A stretch of 64,000 nt of DNA. Source: Papilionanthe hookeriana x Papilionanthe teres. Lineage: Eukaryota > Streptophyta > Magnoliopsida > Asparagales > Orchidaceae. Below are positions 32,507-44,760 of this stretch, piece after piece. The position numbers were made by a program, and so were the translations under genes. The notes beneath the pieces are model-generated. The model had not been told where the DNA came from and searched no databases. It was given only the letters and a program-made list of their open reading frames with translations. Numbering within the stretch: position 1 is the first letter of the stretch; every line of letters begins with the position of its first letter. The stretch covers positions 61,343,334 to 61,407,333 of the forward strand of contig CM040434.1 of assembly GCA_022702705.1 (NCBI GenBank), read 5' to 3'.

Positions 32507-33595
32507 ACTTATATTTGGGTTAACTTGGGTTCAAGTTAGGTTAAACCTAAGTTAGAAGTTTTGACTTAAGTTTAACATTAGTTGAACTTAAGTTTGGGTT
32601 AAATTGGGTTCAAGTTAGGTTGAACCTAAGTTAGAAGTTTTGACTTAAGTTCAATATGGGTTGAACTTAAGTTTGGTTTAACTTGGGTTGAAGTTCGGCT
32701 GAAACTATGTTAGAAGTTTTGATTTTAATCTAATTAATGATAGACTTAATTAGGGTTTAGGATTACTTAAGCCTAAGTTAGGTAAGGGTTATGAGTTAAT
32801 TAAGTCTTATTAGTGTTAGACCTAATTAGCATTTAAGGATACTTAAGCATAATGTAAGTAAGGCTTAAGAGTTCATTAAGTCTAATTAGGGTTAGAATTA
32901 ATTAAGGTTTAAGGTTACATAAGTCTAATGTAAGTAAGGCTTAAGATTTATTAATTTAATTAGGGTTAGACTCAATTTAAGTTTAAGATTGTTTATGCCT
33001 AATGTAAGTAAGGCCTTAAAGGTTAATTAAGTCTAATTAGGGTTAGACTTAATTAGGATATAAGGTTATTTAAGGATAATATAAGTAAGGCTTAAAGGTT
33101 AAGTAAGCCTAATTAGGGTTAGACTAAATTTATGTTTAAGATTAATCAAACCTAATTTAGGTAAGGTTTAATTGCTTAAATAGACCTAATTAAGGTTAGG
33201 TCTAATTAAGGTTAGGGATTAATTAAACCAAATTTAATTAATGATTAATTGATTAATTAAAATTAATTTGGGTTAGGCCAATTAAGGTTTAGGATTAGTT
33301 AAACATAATTTAGGTATGGTTTAATTGGATTAATTAGAACTAATTAGGGTTAGGTCTAATTTATGTTTATGATTAATCAAACCTAATTTAGGGAAGGTTT
33401 AATTGGTTAATTAGACCTAATTAAAGTTAGTTTATTTAGGTTATGGATTAATTAAACCTAATTTAATTAATGATTAATTGATTAATTAGAACTAATTTGG
33501 GTTAGGTCTAATAAGGGTTTAGGATTAATTAAACTAAATTTTGGTAAAGTTTAATTGGATTTATTAGACCTAATTAGGTTGAGGTGATCCCTAAT
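32507..33595. repeat. Degenerate tandem array, ~76-bp units
   Basis: About 11 units with TAATTAGGGTTAG-like heads recur every ~75-80 bp between 32745 and 33595 (for example TAATTAGGGTTAGAATTAAT, TAATTAGGGTTAGACTTAAT), each with an AAGTAAGGCTTAA or TTAGGTAAGGTTTAA middle. The first 240 bp are a related GGGTTGAACTTAAGTT type repeat. No coding. It sits between the 3' LTR of B and the D' fragment; origin unknown. Confidence 0.75.
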
Positions 33596-33640
33596 TACAA
33601 TATACGTGAGTTTAATCCTTTAATTTTCTTGTTTAAATTT

Positions 33641-34773
33641 CTTCCTTCACAAAGGTGCCAAAAACATGACTCCGTAGCAAAGTAAAATTTTAATTATGTC
33701 TTTAAATAATAAGGATTTTATGCAAGTATACATATCATTATCGAGTAATATAGAGCTTTCTGATTAAACCCCGAATATCGATCCCACAGAGATCACAGTT
33801 AATGACGACGACTTTCAAGAGAAGTTCTAGTCTACAATAACACTCCTTAGCTTGGAAGGTCGATAAAAGTTTGGTTTTGATTGTATTACTGTAATACTTC
33901 TTCTACTCCTAAACTAAAATACTTAAAGAAAATTAGAAAGTGAGGTTCAATATATTAATAGTACTCTTCCTCATGCAATGAAATTAGTTACATGTGTAAA
34001 ACTAAAACAAGTAGCGATAGAGATTGTGACAAAAAGGAGCAATTATATTCTTTACCCTTAATTGGTTCTATAAAGAATATATGATAATTTGATGATTTGA
34101 AATCTTGTAGATGGGATAGGCAGGGAAGATACTAGCTCTCACTCTAGAGTTCCATTTTCTCCCTCCACCTGGGGGCTAATATCTCATAACAAAACTTTTC
34201 ACATCAAACCAAATTAGGGGCTTTAGTCTGTCACTCTAAAGTCCTCTAATTATACCCCTCTTAAACATGCATATATCCTTATTTATTTGCACTCAATTAT
34301 ATGGACTACATTCTCACCCATATAATCTCTTGTGATTCTTACCAATAGTTGACTGAGGCAATATCACATTAGTTCTTACATGTTCTCACAACAGATTTTA
34401 ACATGCAAGTTGATAAAGTTTACATGTAAATGAAGAACAAAGTAAAGTCATCACAATATATCCTCACTCTACTCAATTCTATATCATACACATTCTACTA
34501 ATTCATTGTAAGAGGGAATAGTAAAGAAAACTACTCACTACAAATGGATAAACAACAACTACTTTTCATTGAACAACACTTTGAATCTATATAAAAAAAG
34601 TACCAAATTTAAATCAAAATATAATGAAAACACTTATATTTGATGGAAATCCAACTCTCCTTGTATAGCAAAAGAAATCTCCTTCCAATCCTCTCCAAGA
34701 ATGAAGTGAAAAGAAAAGAAGAAATTCTCACACTATCTCTTTCTCTCTCACCTTGTCGCCCCACTTGGGGCTC
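33641..34773 (-). repeat. D': partial minus-strand Athila LTR with PBS
   Basis: Reverse-complement PBS at 33641-33660 (minus strand TGGCACCTTTGTGAAGGAAG), LTR edge TG at 33667. The body matches the minus-strand LTR of D, for example TAGATGGGATAGGCAGGGAAG (34111) against 40812. It stops at 34773, where the LTR of element C begins with TGATATACC, so C appears to have inserted into it. Only ~50 bp of its internal region remains, next to the tandem array. Frames around 34609-34867 are inside the LTR. Confidence 0.8.
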
Positions 34774-35510
34774 TGATATACCTAAAATATATATTGTTTT
34801 TAAGCACATTTTTATAACTATTTTTGATGATATTGCACTTTCATGGGGGTTGAGTGCAAATATATAGGGAAATATACTTTGATGGGCATAGAATTGGAGA
34901 TTCAGAGTGACAACCTGAAATCCAAAATTGGTCGTAGGGTTTGGAAACCAAAGCGAGAGTTAGCCTTCAGGGGAAGGGAAGTGGGAGCTCTGGAGTGAGA
35001 GCCAGTATCCTCCCAGCCTAACCACTGATTTGGGGACTAATCTCAGGATTAGTCAATGTTCTTTATGTGCTTGGAAAAGGGTAAAGAATAGGAATGCTCC
35101 TATTTGGCACAATACATTTGCATCACTGATCTATATCACAAAAATCATCATATTATAATTCGAGAGGAGGATAATTCTTTCTTACAATTAAACTTTGTTA
35201 TAAATTTAGTATTGTGTTAGTTTAACTTGTTAGAAGGTTAGAACGTTCTTTGGTAGAATTATTAATTATAACTGTTTGTCTCTATTTTAAGAATTGTAAT
35301 TACTTGCAATTATGCTGTGATTTGAGAAGTGATTTCTGTGCTACACCATAAATTTAATTGCCTCCCTGTGGGATCGATATCCAGGATTTCACTAGAGCCA
35401 TGTATTACTTGAGCGATACATATACTTGCGTTTAATTGAGTGACTCAGTAGACAACTATATATATATATAAATTCGAGTTCATAAATTTTGGCAAATTTA
35501 AAAAGTCACA
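34774..35510 (+). repeat. C 5' LTR with internal deletion
   Basis: Starts TGATATACCTAAAATATATA, like the outer edge of the D LTR read on its own strand. After ~75 bp (through GCACTTTCATGGG) it jumps to GAGTGCAAATATATAGGG, which in D lies about 1 kb further in. So the LTR is only 737 bp against 1674 bp in D. The deletion removes the part where the promoter would be expected. Confidence 0.75.
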
Positions 35511-35519
35511 CTAAGTTTT

Positions 35520-35537
35520 TGGTGTCGTTGTCGGGGA
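35520..35537 (+). other. C primer binding site (decayed)
   Basis: TGGTGTCGTTGTCGGGGA differs from the Athila PBS only by C-to-T changes, as expected from deamination of methylated cytosines. It lies ~10 bases after the LTR end. Confidence 0.8.
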
Positions 35538-35646
35538 GGAAAGATAACTGCTAAAAATTAATTTTATAGTATTTGAAATATTATATTTGAATTACAAGTC
35601 ATAATTGTGTGTGTTTATTTATTGCTAGTGTGCTTATTGTGTTTGT

Positions 35647-37160
35647 ATGGGTAGTATCGGATCTATAGGTTTAGTGCCTTACGATTCTGAATTAGAGCGT
35701 ACTATTAGAAAAATTCAAAAACAACAAAAACATTATGAAAATCCTCACAAAATGATGAATAACTTAAACAATCGAAATGAAAATATACCAAGTCTTTTAA
35801 GAGATTATGCTAATCCAATAGCAGATGAAATTCACTTAACTATCCAAAACCCTAATTTTGCTGCTAATTCATTTGAGCTTAAACCTACTATTATCCAAAT
35901 GGTACAGAATAATCAATTTGGAGGAACACCTAATGAAGATCCTAACTTACATCGTGCTAGTTTTCAAAACTGTGTGCTACCTTTAAATACGATGAAGTGT
36001 CAAACGATGCTGTTAGGCTTAGACTTTTTCCTTTTTCATTAAGGGATAAGGCTAAGGTGTGGTTAAATTCGTTAGCACCTGGATCTCTCAGAATTTAGAG
36101 AGAACATTCACAAAAGTTTCTGTCAAAATATTTCCCTCCTTCAAAAACTGCTAAGCTGAGAAATGATATCACATATTTTAGTCAGTTTGATGAAGAATCC
36201 ATATATGAAGCTTGGGAAAGATTCAAAGATCTTCTGAGAAAGTGTCCACATCATGCTTTACCGGATCGGTTAATAATTCAAACATTTTATAATGGATTAG
36301 TGGGATCTTTGAGATCGATTATCGATTCTGCTGCTGGTGGATCATTAATGTCTAAATCTTTTGATGCAGCATTTTTGTTAATTGAAGAGATGGCTACTAA
36401 TAATTTTCAATGGCCCTCTGAGTGGGTAAATCTTAGGAGAGTAGCTAATATTCATGATTTTGATTCGATAACTATGATATTCTCTCAAATTGCAGCACTT
36501 TTTAAGAAAATGGATCAATATGGAATGAATTATTCTCCAACACCCCCAGTGTTGGAGGAAAATTCATCAGAACAGATGATAGACTCTCAAACACCTTATG
36601 AAACCTTGAATGACATAAATAATAATGTCAATAGTCCTTGTTTGAATTATTATACTCCTAGTTAGAGGAATCACTCAAACTTCAACTAGAATAATACCAA
36701 TGTTGTTGTTAACCCGCAATGGGGAAACGATTCTATGAATCCAATTGGAAATCTAAAAAACCAGGGAAATACTAATTATAGACCTTCTTATCCTACTGGT
36801 TTTAATAGTAACCCACAATTCAAGGAAAAGAAGTTATCTACTGAAGAAGTTATTCTAAATATGGGTAATCAAACTCAAGCTCAAAATGTTACAATGAAGA
36901 ACATTGAGAATCAATTGGGACATATCTTCACTGCGCTTGATAATAGTCCTTATGGAAATCTTCCTAGCAACGTTAAGATCAACCAAAAAGATCAAAATAA
37001 TGAGAAAATTAACGATATTCAATTAAGGAGTGTAAAAGAATTGGAACCAAGAGATCAAAAAGAATTGAAAGTTGAAAAAGAGGAAGTGAACAATGAGAAA
37101 TGTTCTAATAGGATATATCCAGATGAATATCCGATTGAACCAATAAAGATAACTGTTTAA
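35647..37160 (+). pseudogene. C gag (Athila)
   Basis: ATG at 35647 (MGSIGSIGLVPYDSELERTI) is the likely native start, ~110 bases after the PBS. Capsid landmarks: MVQNNQFGGTPNEDPNLH, FPFSLRDKAKVWLNSL, YEAWERFKDLLRKCPHHALP and IIQTFYNGLVGSLRSIID. C-terminal part: IEEMATNNFQWPSEWVN and MKNIENQLGHIFTALDN. A frameshift near 35975, a TAG at ~36097 and TAGs at 36663 and 36689 break it. Elements A, B and C have the same order and are family members; C is the more distant one. Confidence 0.88.
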
Positions 37161-38107
37161 AACCACCTCCTCCTTTTCCTAAAAGACTAAAGAAATAGAA
37201 CAGGGATAATAGATTTGCAAAGTTTTTGGAAATTTTTAAGAAATTAACGATTAATATTCCATTTATTGAAGCATTAGAGCAGATTCCTGATTATGCAAAG
37301 TTTATGAAGGATATTCCTAAAAGGAAAAGAAAGTTGAAAGACCACGAGACAGTTGCACTTGTCGGTGAGTGTAGTGCAATTATTCAGAAGAAGCTTCCTG
37401 AAAAACTTAAAGACCCAGGTAGTTTCACTATTTCGTGTGCTATCAGTGAGAGATTTTTCGGAAAAGCTTTATGTGATCTTGGAGCTAGTATTAATCTTAT
37501 GCCTTTATCAACTTTCAAAAGATTGGAAGTATGATAAATTTTACCTACATCTATGAATTTTCATTTGGCTGATCGTTCTATCACTTATCCTAAAGTAGTT
37601 GTGAAAGATGTATTAGTGAAGGTGGATAAATTTATCTTTTATGTGGACTTTATTGTATTAGAGATGAAGGAAATTAAAAAAATTCTAATTATTTTGGGAA
37701 GACCATTCCTTGCAACTGGGAGAGCTATGATTGATGTTCAAAAAGGAGAATTATATATGAGAGTTAGTGATCAAGAGGTAACTTTCAATATTCTGAAATC
37801 TATGAAATACCCTTCAACTGAAAAAGAAGATAAGTGCTTTTGAATGGAAATCTACGATTATTTGAGAGAAGATCGATTTAAAGAGGTATTTGAAGAAAAT
37901 TTGGAATGTGAGGATGAAAATGAAAGTGAAAGTGAAGATGACTTGGATGATATGAAGAACGAAAAGTTAGAACTTGTTCAGAAAATATTTGAAAGATTGG
38001 ATACTATGGATAATGGAGATAAAAGTTTAACTCCATCTATCATTAAACCCCCTGAACTTGAGCTAAAAATTCTCCCTAATCATTTGAAGTATATGTTTTT
38101 AGGATAA
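37161..38107 (+). pseudogene. C protease region
   Basis: KLTINIPFIEALEQIPDYAK leads to the protease ALCDLGASINLMPLSTFKRL (37467-37526; intact D-L-G-A-S), then LADRSITYPKVVVKDVLVKV, FIVLEMKEIKKILIILGRPF and LATGRAMIDVQKGEL. TGA stops at ~37532 and 37841 divide it. The C-terminal linker is acidic (ECEDENESESEDDLDDMKN). The 3' end PPELELKILPNHLKYMFLG is the start of the RT linker. Confidence 0.88.
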
Positions 38108-38911
38108 TCATCTACCTTCCTAGTCATTGTATCTTTAGATTTAAATGAATATCCAGAAAAAAAATTACTTGACACCTTAAAAAGATAAAAATAGGTTTTT
38201 GGTTGGTCCAAAGCTGATATTAAAGGAAGTAGTCCATTGATCTGTATGCATAGAATTTTGTTAAATGAAAAACATAAACCTGGAGTTGGTCCATAAAGGA
38301 GACTGAACCTGATAATAAAAGAAATGGTTAAAAAAGAGATTTTAAAGTGGTTAGATGCTGGAATCATATATCCATTTCTGATAGTGTTTGGGTAAGCCTA
38401 ATTCATTGTGTTCCTAAGAAAGGACGAGTGAATGTTGACGTAACTGAACAAAATAAAATTGTACCGACAAGATAAGTCGCTGGTTGATTATAGAAAATTA
38501 AACGCTGCCACCAGAAAAGATCACTTTCCTCTACCTTTTTTAGACTAAATGCTAGAAAGACTTGTTGGACACAAGTATTGTTGATTTTTGGAAGGATATA
38601 CCGGTTATCATCAAATACCTATTTCTCGTGAGGATCAAGAGAAGACTACATTTACTAGCGCTTATGGAACTTTTGCTTTTAGAAGAATGTATTTTGGATT
38701 ATGTAATGCGTCTGCAACATTTCAAAGATGTATGATGTCCATATTTAGCAAATTAATAGATGATGGAATAGAATTGTTTATGAATGATTTTTCAGTATTT
38801 AGAGATTCATTGGATGCATGCTTATGCAACTTAGAAAAAGTTTTAGATGTATGCAAAATAGCAAATTTAGTCCTAAACAGAAAAAATGTCAATTTATGGT
38901 TGTAGGAGGAA
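38108..38911 (+). pseudogene. C reverse transcriptase
   Basis: VFGWSKADIKGSSPLICMHR-like start, then KKEILKWLDAGIIYP, KKGRVNVDVTEQNKIVPTR with a TAA at ~38473, and DYRKLNAATRKDHFPLPF. From 38588 the frame is open: EGYTGYHQIPISREDQEKTT, FRRMYFGLCNASATFQRCMM, then FMND at 38777-38788 in place of FMDD, so the first catalytic Asp has become Asn. A frameshift occurs before LGIISEYGMEVDPAKIR (38912). Broken and catalytically altered. Confidence 0.88.
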
Positions 38912-39559
38912 TTGTGTCTGGGCATAATATCTGAATATGGCATGGAAGTAGATCCTGCGAAGATTCGAATTATCAAAAAATTACCACCTCCAACAACTGT
39001 GAGAGGGGTAAGAAGCTTTTTGGGACATTTAGGATTCTACAGGCGATATATTAAAAACTTTTTGAAAATTACTAAGCCTCTTTGCCAACTTTTGAAAAAG
39101 GATAGGAAGTTTTATTTTAACGGTGAATGCTTAAAAGATTTTAATTTATTAAACAAAAAATTAATCGCTGCCTCTATAATAATTTCACCTGATTGGGAGA
39201 AACCATTTGAATTAATGTGTGATACTAGCGATTATGCTATTAGAGTGGTTTTAGGGCAAAGGCACGCCAAAATGTCTAAAATTAGATACTACACTAGTAA
39301 GACATTTATTGATGCTGAAATTAATTACACCACTGCAGAAAGAGAGTTATTAACTATTGTTTATGGCTTTAAAAATTTTAGATCTTACTTAATTAGAGCT
39401 AAATGTATGGTGCATACTGATCATTCAGTTATTAAATATTTAATGCAAAAGAAGAATGCTAAACCAAGACTGATTCGATGGATATTTTTAATGCAAGAAT
39501 TTGATTTTGAGATTGTTAATAGAAAAGGGGTTAATAGCCTATCATTTATCAAGACTTGA
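38912..39559 (+). pseudogene. C RT thumb/connection and RNase H
   Basis: Open for 215 codons: LGHLGFYRRYIKNFLKITKP, ISPDWEKPFELMCDTSDYAI (first RNase H Asp), YYTSKTFIDAEINYTTAERE (Glu), MVHTDHSVIKYLMQKKNAKP (Asp) and RLIRWIFLMQEFDFEIVNRK. The three acidic residues are present. It runs into the integrase start with a frame overlap at 39501-39559. Confidence 0.9.
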
Positions 39560-40338
39560 ACAACCTAATTTGGATGAACTTGAAATGAAAATAAAAGAAA
39601 CTTTTCTTGATGAGCAATTATATAATATTACTGAAGAAAATTTACAGTGGTATGTTGATATTGTAAACTACATTTTTAGTTATATTTTACCACCTGAATT
39701 AACAATGCAACAGTGAAAAAAATTTAAGCATGATACTAAATTTTATTTTTGGGAAGATCCTTATCTGTATAAGAAATGTAAAGATTTTACTATTAGGAGA
39801 TGTGTACCTTATGAAGAAACTGAAAGAATTATTCAAGAATGTCATGATTCTGAATTTGGAGAATATTTTGGAATTGATAGACCTGCACATAAGATTTTGC
39901 AATCTTAATTTTATTGGCCTACTATTTTCAGAAATGTTTATAGATTTGTTAAAACTTGTGATCAATGTCAGAGAATAGGCAATATATCTAGAAGAAATGA
40001 AATGCCTCTTAATTTTACTTTGGAAGTTGAAATTTTTTATGCTTGGGGATTAGATTTTATAGGACCATTTATGCCTTCATTTGGAAATATATATATACTG
40101 ATTGTTGTTGATTCTGTATCGAAATAGATTGAGGCAATAGAATTACCTAGGTGTGATGTTAGAAGTGTTTTGAGGTTTTTAATGAAAAATATTTTCACAA
40201 TATATGGAATGCCTAGAGTAGTCATCACTGATGGAGGATCCCATCATAAGAATAATTTAATTCAGAGATTGGTGGAAAAATATAATATTATGCATAGTGG
40301 AAAAATATAATATGATGCATAGAATCTCTACAGCTTAT
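39501..40338 (+). pseudogene. C integrase, cut by insertion of D
   Basis: HLSRLEQPNLDELEMKIKET, then the zinc domain ECHDSEFGEYFGIDRPAHK (one His replaced by Tyr) and CDQCQRIG, then LDFIGPFMPSFGN, VVDSVSK (Asp) followed by a TAG, and VVITDGGSHHKN (Asp). A tandem duplication of ~27 bp (TGGAAAAATATAATA...TGCATAG, 40272-40324) lies after it. The gene stops at RISTAY (40338), where the LTR of D starts, before the catalytic Glu. Expected next residues (HPQ) are missing. Confidence 0.88.
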
Positions 40339-42012
40339 TGATCCTCGAAATATTTATGCTTACGATTTAGATAATAAATTTATGATTTATAATATGGGAT
40401 ACTACAAAAGTATATGTATCGTTTATCAAGTAATATAGAAATTTTTGATTAAGCCTCGAGATATCGAACCCACAGGGAAATTTGTATAAATTTAATGAAA
40501 TAAGAAAAATAAATTTTTGCTTTTTTAATTGATTTTTGTAGGTATGTTTTAAGGTATCAATTTCAAAAAGTTACTTTTGATATTTTTAATAAAAATTTAA
40601 GCAGGAAATAAAATTATCAATACTGTAAACACGATATAAAAGTTATAAGCATCAAATATCTTTTTCCTTCATCAATGAATCAGTAATAGTTATGGATATT
40701 TATGTTGTGGAAGTATTTAAATGTATTGTGACAAATAGGAGCAATTATATTCTTTACCCTTACTTAATTCTATAAAGAAAATTGGTTGATTTGAAATTTT
40801 GAAATTTTGTAGATGGGTTAGGCAGGGAAGATACTAGCTCTCACTCTAGAGTTCCTTCTGTTCCCTCCACTTGGGGGGCAAACATTTTATTAAAAAATTT
40901 AAATAACCAACCAAATTGGGGGGGCTTTAGCCTCTCACTCTAAAGTCCTCTAATTTTACTCCCCTATAAAGCATATATCCCTATATATTTGCATTCAAAC
41001 ATATGGACTACAATTCTCACACATATAATCACATGTGATTCTTTCCAATTGTTGTTTGAGATAATACCGCATTGGATCTTACATAAACTCACAAAAAATT
41101 TTAACATCTTAATTGGCCAAATCAAGAAGTAAAATAAGTTTAAGGAATTGAATCATCACAATTTATTCCAACATTAAACACTTCTACTTTCCACAACATA
41201 CTTCCATAATTTTATTACTTCATCATCTAAGAAAGAAACTGATAAAGTAAACTACTCAGATTTCATGAAGAAAACACAAGCAAAACTTGATATGAAAGCA
41301 TAAACCATAATGAAAAAACAACAATATTATTTAAAAACAAAGTGTAAAAACAAAGATAAATACTTATTTGAAAATCCTCTCCACAAGACTCTGGATGTTC
41401 CTTTGGAATTTTTCTTTCCACAATATAACTCTACAGAGGTTGGCGCCCAACGCCCAACTCAACTCTTTTTTCCTTTCTTACTCTCTTCTTTCTACTAACA
41501 ACTATAGAAAAGAATAACTCTAAATCTTAACACACTCTCAATACTAACCACTACCACTCTCTTCAACACACCCCTTTTTGCAAATTATGAGGCATCATTT
41601 TATATTTTTCCAAAAGGTGCATTGGTGTCTCTTCAAATCATGTCCAGATTCAATGTATCCACTAAATGATGCATCCCTTCAATCATATTTTCCGCCTAAA
41701 GAATGTTAAGGAAGTCACCACCAAAAGTTGCTTCAAACACCCCTTAAAAGTGGTGCCAAATTTGATTTAAATTCTATTTTTAACTATGGCGCTTTAGCGC
41801 CGGCACTTTGGCGCTTAGGGGCCAGAGACCAAATTTCTCAAACTTCATAATTTTGCACAAAATTTGATCCTTTTTTGCTCCTTTCATCATAATTAATCAT
41901 TTTCATCATATCTTGAAGAAAAAAAACACAAAATACCTTCCATTAAAGTGCAATATCATAAAAAATATGTATAAAAATGTGCATAAAAATACTATATATT
42001 TTAGGTGTATCA
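40339..42012 (-). repeat. D: 3' LTR of a minus-strand Athila element
   Basis: From TG at 40339 to CA at 42012, 1674 bp, with the PPT on its right, so it is the 3' LTR of an element reading leftward. The 5 bases before it, CTTAT, are the presumed target duplication within element C. The outer edge matches the LTR start of C, and the middle matches D'. A degenerate GGCGCC palindrome pair lies at 41787-41826. A small frame at 41310-41498 is not a gene. Confidence 0.85.
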
Positions 42013-42216
42013 AATCCCCCAAACTTCAAATATTACTTGTCCTCAAATGACTCTTAACCATAAAAATTTTAACATGCAAATTATGTAAATGAGTTTCTTT
42101 AGGAACGTTTCAAAATTTTGTGCTAGAAATGAAATAATCCAATTTAGAAAAAAAATTTAGTAAATAAGACCAATTTAAAGTTTAGAAAGTTCTTAAGTAA
42201 AGGATAATGAAAATAT
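42013..42216 (-). other. D polypurine tract and 3' UTR stub
   Basis: PPT on the minus strand GAAGTTTGGGGGATT (42027-42013), directly next to the LTR edge. Beyond it are a GAGGACAAGTAAT motif as in B and ~170 bp of AT-rich 3' UTR. The sequence stops at 42216, where the LTR of E2 begins; the last 5 bases, AATAT (42212-42216), are the expected E2 target duplication. The rest of D should follow the right LTR of E2. Confidence 0.85.
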
Positions 42217-42248
42217 TGTACGGCTTATTTTTTTTAGGTTTTAAATTT

Positions 42249-42251
<3 letters not shown>

Positions 42252-42292
<41 letters not shown>

Positions 42293-42299
42293 TATATAT
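42252..42299. repeat. (TA)n microsatellite in E2 left LTR
   Basis: About 20 TA units near the LTR edge; the right LTR has only a short interrupted TA stretch (62694-62716). It reflects post-insertion slippage. Confidence 0.9.
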
Positions 42300-43366
42300 A
42301 ATTTAGAAAGTAGCATTTGATTCTGAAAATAATTTTGAGTTTGAAAGTTTTAAGATATGAAATCAAACTGATCTCACATCCCAAATAGTTTATATAAATG
42401 AGTGCCACATCACAAGCTATGTATCTATCACGAAGAATAGACACAATACTTGATGATGGGGGCTTGATTAAATAAACTAGAAGATTTGTGACATCCATTT
42501 GGTCTGCGAACCAAATTTATAAGCCGACAAATTCCCCTGCTTAATATAAATGAATTAAGCAGGGTTTATATTACCTTGGTTCTTAACATTCCCTATAAGG
42601 GCAGACCCCTATAGTTAATTACATCTTAAATGACGGGAATCGCTTAAGAAAACTCTCAATAATAATCAATAATTATGCTCTCAAGAATCTCAAAGTTTAA
42701 GTTTTCAAGGGGTTGGATTTTTGAATTTCAATAGGGAATGAATCGAGTTTGGAACATTTTATTTTGGGAATCCAAAAGGAAGAAAGGTAGGAGAAATTAC
42801 AGATTCGAAGTGAACTTAGGTAATTTCTCGACTATCCTATTGTTTGGCTTGAATTTAGGAAAGTCCTAATATCTATTTAATGTTTTGATCTTGCCAATTT
42901 TAATTAATTAGGACTTATATTCATATGACATGATCATACAAATAGCCTCGAAGATGTGAGGGTTTATGTCGTATCAGACGACTACCTCGGAATCCTAAGA
43001 CCGGTTAGGGCTTAATTTGCAATGCAAATGCCTAACAAAAGGTTGAGGATTTATGTTACACTAGGCAAACTACCTCGAAGCCCTATGGCTTAGTTATTTA
43101 ATTCTAAGAAAGTTTTGCTTGAAGTAGACTCGAGTTTTCTTGATGACGATGGCCGTGCTTGCCCACCATGCTCCGAGCTCCTTGTTGTTGTGGAGTTTTA
43201 GTTTTAGAAGATTAAAAATCAAGAGATGAGGAAAGTGTTCTGGTTTAGAGAAGTTTTAAAATCCAAGTGTTTTTTATGTTTTAATTAAAACAAATCTTAA
43301 AGTTGATTATAACAACACCGGTTAAGATCCCACGGTTCCATCCTTCCGGCATCGTTATTTTTATCG

Positions 43367-43430
43367 GATTCACTTAGTCCAGATGAATTTGCTAAACTCA
43401 ACTGAATGAGTTCCACACTTTCATTTAGAC
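43367..43430 (-). promoter_or_regulatory. Conserved 64-bp LTR block (E2 left copy)
   Basis: Identical to 15105-15168 of E1. The right LTR of E2 carries the same block at ~63779-63842 with five substitutions (for example TCTCG for TCCAG). It lies about 1.15 kb from the LTR edge. A regulatory role is inferred from conservation. Confidence 0.5.
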
Positions 43431-44329
43431 TGTGGGAAATCCCATTAGCAACACGTAGGTTACATCATCCGAGGTATTCCCGATCATCCAACAAGACATT
43501 TTAATTTAGTTGTAATTGTAGTTTTGTATTCTGTTTGTGATTAAATTTTGAGTTATTTTATATTTTGAAATATTGTGGCGGTGAATTTTATCTTGTAATG
43601 ACTTTTAATTTAGTTTTGGTTTCAGTTTTAGGGACTATCCTAAAGGTGTGGGTTTTCATGAAAGAGTTGTTTATCATGCAAGAAAAGTAAAGTGCATTTG
43701 CAATAAAGTAAATTGCAAGAAGGTAAATTACAATAAAATAAAAGCGTACCTGGAGGGTCTTCCCGTCATCCCAGGCTGCACTTAAACACAATTTAGAATA
43801 TTTAAGCATTTAAAGCAAATTCCTAGTTAAAGCTAAGGGAAGGGTTATGGTTTTCTACGAAGTTCCTAATCCTATTGCTAGTCATTTCCTATGACGTTTA
43901 GGTTCTTGTGTTTTGGTTTGAGGACGATTTTCTTCATCAAAGAACAATTAAGTTCAGTTGTTCTTATAAACATCTTATCGTACTGAGGAAGTGCTTAAGA
44001 CGAATCTTAAACATCTTTTCAATACTTTTAGGATTGTTTTAAGTCCAAGAGAATTTAATTATATAATGAATCAATTATCCAGGAGTTCAAGCTTTATTAT
44101 CTTGCCCAGTGAACTAGGACATTTGAATATCCTATGAGTGAAATAACATTTCACTTAACACTCCGTTTAAGAGTTATGACATCATGAGCTTTTGAGGGCA
44201 AATTAATGTTCAAATGATTTGTGTTTTAACTTAATTTCAATCAATGGGTTTAAGTTTGGAATAGTGTTCAAGTTGTGTTAAATTTATTTTTGAATTCTTT
44301 TATGTCTTAGGTGATGTTATATTTAATTC

Positions 44330-44760
44330 AACTTAATTTTAATTTAACTTTAATTTAATTTAATTTAATTTAGTTTCAATTTTAATTTTATTAATTTAAT
44401 TTAATTTTAACTTATTGTTTTTTTTATTATATAATTATATATATTTTTTATTTAATTTAATTTAATTTAATATGTTTTAATTTAATTTAATTTAATGTGA
44501 TTTAATTTAATTTAAATTAATTTAATTTAAAATTTAATTTAAAGTAATTTAATTTAATTTTAAACATTAATTTAATTAAATTTTAATTAAATTTTATTTT
44601 AGATTTTAATTTAATTTAAATTTTAACTTAATTTTATTTTTAATTTTAATTTAATATTTTTTTTTAATTTTTTTTATGTTTTTTTTAAAAAGATTTAATT
44701 TTAATTGTTAAAGTATTAATTTAATTGAAATTTTAAAAGGATTTACTTTAATTTAATTTA
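44330..44760. repeat. AT-rich simple sequence in E2 LTR
   Basis: TTTAATTTAA-type low-complexity block, positionally equivalent to that in the E1 LTRs. No gene. Confidence 0.8.

Larger units (their letters stand above)
34774..40338 (+). mobile_element. C: Athila element, interrupted in integrase
   Basis: Plus-strand element: short LTR (34774-35510), PBS (35520), gag, protease, RT, RNase H and the first half of integrase. It is inserted in the D' LTR (last 5 bp before it GGCTC) and is itself cut at 40338, after the Ala-Tyr of the integrase core, by element D. The rest, and its 3' LTR, should lie right of the window. Several stops and frameshifts. Confidence 0.88.

Noticed and set aside
32507..32511. 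CTTAT after the B 3' LTR and CTTAT before D as one target duplication
   Set aside because: They flank different elements on different strands; the match of five bases is most likely chance.
32745..33595. Interstitial telomere repeat (TTAGGG words)
   Set aside because: TTAGGG appears once per ~76-bp unit, not as a 7-bp TTTAGGG array.
34609..34867. Short frames across the D'/C junction
   Set aside because: Both strands lie inside LTR sequence and the frames cross an insertion junction.
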